Translations under genes and position numbers: made by a program | Shown here: piece after piece, positions 59,693-64,000 of the stretch | How positions within the stretch are numbered: position 1 is the first letter of the stretch | Layout: each line of letters begins with the position of its first letter | Notes under the pieces: generated by a model | Database searches by the model: none | Seen by the model: only the letters and a program-made list of their open reading frames with translations | What the model was told of the DNA's origin: nothing | NCBI GenBank assembly: GCA_965232015.1 | Contig: OZ246946.1 | Span: forward strand, 3,534,001 to 3,598,000 | Direction of reading: 5' to 3' | Length of the DNA stretch: 64,000 nt | Source: JAJEAO01 sp963667635 | GTDB taxonomy: Bacteria > Acidobacteriota > Vicinamibacteria > Marinacidobacterales > Marinacidobacteraceae

Positions 59693-61726
59693 CTACCGGT
59701 GGACGAACGCAGCCGGCGCCCGGGGCCCGTTCTCGAGGAAGTTCCGGATGCCGATCCGCATGTCCTCGAGCGCGCAGCCCTCGGCGAACAGGCGGATTTC
59801 GAGTTCGAGACCGTCGCGGAGATCCCCCTTCGCCCCTTCGAGCACGGCGCGGCGGACCAGCGCGTCCACGGCGCGGGACCGATGCCCGATTTCGATGTCG
59901 GGGAGATCGCCGGGCGCGGGCAGCGGTCCGGAGGGCGGACGGGGCAGGGGAGCGCCCGCCGCCGCCTCGCGGACCCGTTCGACCGCCCGCGGTCGCAGCC
60001 GCTCGCCGGGGACCAGTTCCTCGACGAGGCCCAGCTCCAGCGCCTCGGCCGCTGACACCTGACGGGCCGAGCGGAGGAGGTCCCAGGCCGCCGCGATTCC
60101 CACCAGCCGGGGGAGGCGCTGGGTCCCTCCCGCCCCCGGGATGATCCCCAGGTTCGGCTCCGGCTGGGAGGCGACCACCGGCAGCCCCTCCCGTGCGATC
60201 CGCAGATGGCAGGCCATGGCCAGCTCGTTCCCGCCCCCGACCGCCATCCCGTTCAGGGCGCAGACCACGGGCTTGGGGAACGCCGCGATCCGGTCGAGCA
60301 CCCGGTGGGAGGCCCGCGACACTCGCTCCCCGTCGGCGGGCGATGCGATTCGGGCCAGCATCCGGACGTCGGCGCCGGCCACGAACGCCTTGACGCCGAA
60401 GCCGGTCAGGACGACCCCGAGGATCCGGGGATCGGCCTCCGCCTCTCCGAACGCCTCCTCCAGCTCGGCGAGCAGATCCTGGTCGAGCGCCCCGAGCGCC
60501 TCCGGCCGTCGGATCACCAGCACGCGGACCCCGTCGGCGTCCTCCCGCCGAATCCGCGACACCGGCCGGGCGGTCCAGGTCTCGATCTCGGCGAGGCACG
60601 GGTCCGGATCGAAAAACGCCGGCTCCCGCTCGCGGAAGGACCCGACGAGCGCCCGCACGCGAGCCGCGCCCAGCCGGCGCATCAGGCCGAAGGGACGCAC
60701 CGCCGCCAGCGCGAGGTGGCAGCCCAGATCCAGATCGGGGACCGAGATGGCGCGCTCCGCCGCCGTCCATGCCGCCAGCCCGACGTAGGCGGCGGTCATG
60801 CGGTCGGCGATGGCCTGCTCCCGGTCCGGCTCGACCTCGACCTCCTCGCCGCGGCCGGGGACATCCCAGACGCGGCCGCCGGGGTCTTCCACCGCGGCCC
60901 GTAGCAGCGCCGGCGTGCGAAACCAGGGGTGGAGTCTCGCGCCCATCTCCGGGAATCCCTCAGCGGCGATCGGGTTGCCCCCGGTGAGGTTCATCGCGGT
61001 GAACGGTCCGATGCCGAGCCGCAGCGTCCGGCGCGCGACGTCGTCCACTTCCCGGGTGCTTCCGAGCCCCTCCTCCACGGCGAGCGCGGCAGCGAGGAAG
61101 AGGCCCTCGAAGATCGGGTTCAGGGCGTGGCCGAAGCGATTCGCGACCGGCAGCGGGACCTTGCCGATCTCCTCGTAGAACCCGAGCAGCCACGGAACGA
61201 GCGCCGGCGCCCCCGGGGCGGCGGCGAGCTCGACGACCGGATTCCGCTCCGCCGGGAAGAAGTAGTGCGCCACCGCCGCGCGCCCCGGTTCCCGGAGCCC
61301 GGAGAACAACTCCGATGGCGGCAGATGGGAGGAGTTGGAGAGCAGGACCGTATCCGCCGACACGCGCTCCTCGGCGGCTGCGAAGATGCGGTGCTTCACG
61401 CGCAGGTCTTCGGAGGCCGCCTCGATCACGAGGTCGGCGTCCCGGAGTCGGTCGTAGTCGGCGTCGAAGTCCACGGCGGCCCGCATCGCGTCGGCGCGCC
61501 CCGCCCGGAACGCGCCCGACCGCTGCCCCTTCTCGATCTTGGCGAACATCTTCCGTCGCCCGGAGGCGAGCGCGGCCTCCGAGATGTCGAGCACCAGCAC
61601 CCGGGCCCCGCAGGAAGCGAGGGTCTTGACCAGGTGGAGGGCGATGTCCGGCCCGATGTTGCCGGAGCCGATCACGGCGGCGCGGCGGATGGTCCGTCCG
61701 CGCCAGCGAAATCCCTCGTCGTCCAT
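59693..61726 (-). CDS. 3-hydroxyacyl-CoA dehydrogenase / enoyl-CoA hydratase fusion
   Basis: The 677-residue protein has the dehydrogenase first and the hydratase second, the reverse of FadB/FadJ. Residues 1-300 show Rossmann GSGNIGPDIA (20-29), then LVIEAASEDLRVKH, LSNSSHLPPSEL and HYFFPAERNPVVEL. Residues 400-677 are crotonase-fold with FVAGADVRML, oxyanion-hole MAVGGGNELAMACHLRIA and EPNLGIIPGAGGTQRLPRLVG, containing both catalytic Glu residues. It should carry out two consecutive steps of acyl-CoA beta-oxidation or a crotonyl/3-hydroxybutyryl-CoA interconversion. The dehydrogenase-first order resembles archaeal enzymes of the hydroxybutyrate cycles. It starts 3 bp after the channel-like gene. 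Confidence 0.88.
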   Translation of the reverse strand: MDDEGFRWRGRTIRRAAVIGSGNIGPDIALHLVKTLASCGARVLVLDISEAALASGRRKMFAKIEKGQRSGAFRAGRADAMRAAVDFDADYDRLRDADLVIEAASEDLRVKHRIFAAAEERVSADTVLLSNSSHLPPSELFSGLREPGRAAVAHYFFPAERNPVVELAAAPGAPALVPWLLGFYEEIGKVPLPVANRFGHALNPIFEGLFLAAALAVEEGLGSTREVDDVARRTLRLGIGPFTAMNLTGGNPIAAEGFPEMGARLHPWFRTPALLRAAVEDPGGRVWDVPGRGEEVEVEPDREQAIADRMTAAYVGLAAWTAAERAISVPDLDLGCHLALAAVRPFGLMRRLGAARVRALVGSFREREPAFFDPDPCLAEIETWTARPVSRIRREDADGVRVLVIRRPEALGALDQDLLAELEEAFGEAEADPRILGVVLTGFGVKAFVAGADVRMLARIASPADGERVSRASHRVLDRIAAFPKPVVCALNGMAVGGGNELAMACHLRIAREGLPVVASQPEPNLGIIPGAGGTQRLPRLVGIAAAWDLLRSARQVSAAEALELGLVEELVPGERLRPRAVERVREAAAGAPLPRPPSGPLPAPGDLPDIEIGHRSRAVDALVRRAVLEGAKGDLRDGLELEIRLFAEGCALEDMRIGIRNFLENGPRAPAAFVHR

Positions 61727-61729
61727 CGC

Positions 61730-63253
61730 TCAGTCCTCCTCGAGCAGGCGGCCGCGCCACCGCTCGATCTGACGGGCGGCGGCGTCGCGGCCGCCGAGTC
61801 CGAAAGCCACCGCGAACGCGACCGAGATCGCGCCGAGCACGAGCCCGAACCCCAGCTCGATGATCTCGTTCGCGATTCCCATCTGTCGCAGCCCGATCGC
61901 GGTGGTGAACAGCAGGATCCCGACTCTCGCCGCGATCGAGACGAAGCGGGCGTGCGGGATGGTGCTCGCCGCGATGGCCCGCCCCGCGATGCCGGCGAGC
62001 CAGATCCCGAAACCGAGGAACACGACCCCGAGGAGGAACTGGCCCGAGAACTCGAGCAGGCGGGCCAGCAGCGAGGCGGCGTTGTCGAAGCCGACCAGGC
62101 TGGCGGCCTCCATGCTCGCGACCAGCATGATGACGGCGAGCACGACGACCCGCACGATCCCCGACGCGGTCGTGTCGTCGTCGGTGACGTCGGTCGCCAG
62201 CCCCAGCCGGGTCAGCACGTGATCGAAGCCGGCCTGGTGGAGCACGTCCCGGACGACATCGGCCACGATCCGGCCGACGACGTAGGCGGTCAGCAGGAGC
62301 GCCGCGGCCACCACCACGAGCGGCAGCGCCCCGAGAACCCGGCCGAGCACCTGACTCGCGGGCCCGGTGATCACGTCCAGCCGCAGGCGGTCGAGACCGG
62401 TGAGGATCACCGGGAACAGGACCAGCAGATAGGCGACGACTCCGACGAGCGACGAGAGACGGCGGGAGCCCAGATAGCGCGATGCTCCGAACCGTTCGGC
62501 GGCGCGGTCGAGGCCCATCGAGGCGAGGAGGTTCGCCACCACGGCGCGGGCGACGCGCGCCACCAGCCATCCGACGGCGAAGATGACGAGCGCGCCGAAA
62601 ACGTCCGGGAGGAACCGGATCACGTCTTCCACCAGCGCCTCGACCGGGAACAGCACCCCCTGGAGGTTCAGCGCCGCGAGGATCTGCGGCAGGAAGAGCA
62701 GGAGCACGACCCAGTACACCGTCTCCGGGATCACGCGGCTGAGTTGCGCCGGAGCGCGGTCCCGTTCGCGCTCCTCGCCGGAGGCGATGGCGGCGACTTC
62801 GAGGGCCACCCGAACCGCGCGCCGGAGCACCGCGGCGAGGAACCACGCCACCAGCAGCAGGACCAGGGCGCGACCCACCTGGATGGTGAGCGCCATGAGC
62901 TGCGCCAGCAGGGTTCCCGAGGCGCCGCCCACCCTCGAGAAGTCCACCAGCGAGGCGAATCCGGCGACGACCAGGATCAGGAGCCCCCAGAACAGGATGC
63001 GTCGGCCGATCGCATCCACATCGGTCCGGGCCGCCCGCTCCGGACCGAGAACCAGTCGGACGCCGTTCCCGATCCGGGACGCGGCGCGCGCTTCGAGGCC
63101 GAGTCGGGCGAGCGTCCGCCGCAGCAGGATCACCACGGCGAGCGCGAAGGTGAACGCCGCGATGACCACGCCGAGCGTGATCACCAGTTGACCGACGCTG
63201 GAGTCGAAAACCGGAGGGAGGCGTCCGATCAGGTCGGACAGGGCGGAGAGCAT
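61730..63253 (-). CDS. Multi-TM mechanosensitive-channel-like protein (CmpX-type TM-helix repeats)
   Basis: The 507-residue inner-membrane protein begins MLSALSDLIGRLPPVFDSS and has about ten or more TM helices. These are arranged as repeats of the conserved TM-helix unit: FLPDVFGALVIFAVGWLVARVARAVVANLLASMGLDRAAERFG, then LGRVLGALPLVVVAAALLLTAYVVGRIVADVVRDVLHQAGFDHVLTRLGL. It ends in a conserved GLGGRDAAARQIERW-like motif. Such proteins are annotated as mechanosensitive ion channel-like or CmpX, though a classical MscS beta-domain is not evident. No Shine-Dalgarno; TACCAT lies 8 nt before the ATG. Confidence 0.7.
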   Translation of the reverse strand: MLSALSDLIGRLPPVFDSSVGQLVITLGVVIAAFTFALAVVILLRRTLARLGLEARAASRIGNGVRLVLGPERAARTDVDAIGRRILFWGLLILVVAGFASLVDFSRVGGASGTLLAQLMALTIQVGRALVLLLVAWFLAAVLRRAVRVALEVAAIASGEERERDRAPAQLSRVIPETVYWVVLLLFLPQILAALNLQGVLFPVEALVEDVIRFLPDVFGALVIFAVGWLVARVARAVVANLLASMGLDRAAERFGASRYLGSRRLSSLVGVVAYLLVLFPVILTGLDRLRLDVITGPASQVLGRVLGALPLVVVAAALLLTAYVVGRIVADVVRDVLHQAGFDHVLTRLGLATDVTDDDTTASGIVRVVVLAVIMLVASMEAASLVGFDNAASLLARLLEFSGQFLLGVVFLGFGIWLAGIAGRAIAASTIPHARFVSIAARVGILLFTTAIGLRQMGIANEIIELGFGLVLGAISVAFAVAFGLGGRDAAARQIERWRGRLLEED

Positions 63254-63267
63254 GGCTGCCGATGGTA
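63254..63267 (-). promoter_or_regulatory. Possible leaderless -10 box of the channel-like gene
   Basis: ATGGTA on the plus strand (63262-63267) reads TACCAT on the minus strand, 8 nt before the ATG. No Shine-Dalgarno is present. Confidence 0.3.
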
Positions 63268-63306
63268 GCCGTCCCGTCGCCGGTGCGAACCGGCGAACCG
63301 GACGCC

Positions 63307-63553
63307 ATTCAGCCTGTGGATAAAGTCGCGTGAGCACCGAGAGTGGCGAGGCGCCCGGCTGACCCGGTTCTCCCGGTAGGGGCGGCGCGCGAGGGAGGAA
63401 TACCGGGTGTATTCCGCCGATGCGCAACGAAGAGCGCCCCGGAGCGAAGCGGAGGGGCGCGCCAGTTCTCCCGGTGGGGGCCAGGCGGGATGCATCGCCG
63501 CTCGAGCCCCTACCGGGAGAACCGGGCCGCGTGACTTTGTCCACAGGCTGAAT
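63307..63553. repeat. 247-bp nested inverted-repeat element carrying type C modules
   Basis: The outer arms (63307-63327 and 63533-63553) are 21-bp inverted repeats with one mismatch. They contain TGTGGATAA and TTGTCCACA, a perfect and a one-off DnaA-box-like 9-mer. Inside, 63363-63382 and 63507-63526 are a perfect 20-bp inverted pair of the type C module, with a degenerate third copy at 63464-63480. No gene is inside. It fills most of the 385-bp gap between divergent genes and looks like a non-autonomous palindromic element. Confidence 0.75.
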
Positions 63554-63638
63554 TGGGCCGATGGTAAATTCGAACGACTTGCGGGAGGCGCGTCAGGCGA
63601 ATCCCGGTCCTCTTCCCCATCGAAGGAGCCGAACGCCG

Positions 63639-64000
63639 ATGCGACGCCGGAGCTTTCTCGCCGCGGCGGCCGGCGCCTCCGCCGGCGCCCTGGTCCACAC
63701 CCGGTTCGGTCCGGAAGCGTTCCGCGTCCTCGAAGCGGCGGGACGCCAGGCCGGCTCCCGCAGCCCGGAGGAACTCGCCCGCGACGAGGGGTACTGGGCC
63801 GAGGTCCAGAACGCCTTCAGCGTTTCGCGCTCCATCATCAATCTCAACAACGGCGGCGTGTGCCCCTCCCCCCGGATGGTCACCGAAGCCTTCGTGCGCT
63901 ACACGTGGCAGCAGGAAGAAGCGCCGGTGTACACGATGTGGCAGATCCTCGAGCCGCAGAAGGAACACGTGCGCCAGCGGCTCGCCGGACTGTTCGGCTG
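63639..64000 (+). CDS. Tat-exported class V aminotransferase-like protein, 5' part (3' end outside window)
   Basis: The first 120 residues are visible. MRRRSFLAAAAGASAGALVHT is a twin-arginine signal (R-R-x-F-L). The mature part INLNNGGVCPSPRMVTEAFVRYTWQQEEAPVYTMWQILEPQKEHVRQRLAGLFG matches the N-terminus of PLP-dependent class V aminotransferases of the isopenicillin-N-epimerase-like group, several of which have Tat signals. The PLP lysine lies beyond the window. AAGGAG precedes the ATG. Confidence 0.8.
   Translation, partial: MRRRSFLAAAAGASAGALVHTRFGPEAFRVLEAAGRQAGSRSPEELARDEGYWAEVQNAFSVSRSIINLNNGGVCPSPRMVTEAFVRYTWQQEEAPVYTMWQILEPQKEHVRQRLAGLFG

Noticed and set aside
60929..63268. A 779-codon plus-strand frame opposite the fusion enzyme and channel-like gene
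   Set aside because: Hydrophilic Arg/Glu/His-rich repeats are the antisense of hydrophobic codons; it spans two well-supported minus-strand genes.
63307..63553. A chromosomal replication origin based on the DnaA-box-like 9-mers
   Set aside because: Only two boxes, no AT-rich unwinding region, and no dnaA, dnaN, gidA or parAB genes nearby. Kept only as a repeat with DnaA-like ends.

Overview
The window is about 64 kb of high-GC bacterial chromosome. Its first two thirds are housekeeping genes and its last third is accessory and metabolic. The host is probably a Gram-negative, Acidobacteriota-like bacterium or a member of a neighbouring high-GC phylum such as Gemmatimonadota or Eisenbacteria. 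The basis is the GC content, a GWxTD-domain secreted protein, a PilMNO-like inner-membrane module, S9 peptidases, the MEP isoprenoid pathway (IspDF fusion), CcmC/CcmD cytochrome maturation, and zinc-binding (C+) forms of S4, S14, L33 and L36. The phylum is inferred and no 16S rRNA gene is present.

Region 1 (1-4633) is a tightly packed plus-strand run: the 3' part of dnaB, radA, an ispD-ispF fusion and a SpoU-family 23S rRNA methyltransferase. A clear sigma70-type promoter (4630-4659) then starts the tRNA-Thr(UGU)/Tyr(GUA)/Gly(UCC)/Thr(GGU)-tuf unit, the same order as E. coli thrU-tyrU-glyT-thrT-tufB. It runs on through rpmG, tRNA-Trp, secE, nusG, rplKAJL and rpoBC to 19409.

Region 2 (19410-38220) holds repeats and a second good promoter (19604-19633), followed by an essentially complete str-S10-spc-alpha supercluster: rpsL, rpsG, fusA (no second tuf), rpsJ through rplO, secY, adk, map, infA, rpmJ, rpsM, rpsK, rpsD, rpoA, rplQ. 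Many of these genes overlap by 4 bp (ATGA/GTGA). A 304-bp gap with a strong hairpin and a perfect 21-bp inverted repeat separates this block from a convergent EF-G-like gene.

Region 3 (38525-56410) is accessory: the EF-G paralogue, a PilM/PilN/PilO(P)-like trio without a secretin, a small Cys-rich secreted protein, a single-chain MmeI-like restriction-modification enzyme, a GWxTD protein, an MpaB/Lcp-family oxygenase, an IS1380-family transposase, a tyrosine-recombinase remnant, and a minus-strand operon of dienelactone hydrolase, N6-adenine DNA methyltransferase and S9 peptidase. Region 4 (56550-64000) is a ccmC-ccmD-NSS transporter-Ldh-like operon converging on a hydroxyacyl-CoA dehydrogenase/enoyl-CoA hydratase fusion and a multi-TM channel-like protein, then the start of a Tat-exported class V aminotransferase.

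The most distinctive feature is a dispersed family of intergenic repeats. It consists of two 18-bp palindromes with a common CTGGAG core, a CCGGTTCTCCCGGTAGGGG module and a 28-bp module, and it recurs at seven or more intergenic sites across the window. Several accessory genes also lack a Shine-Dalgarno and carry a TANNNT box 6-10 nt before their ATG, which suggests leaderless transcripts.
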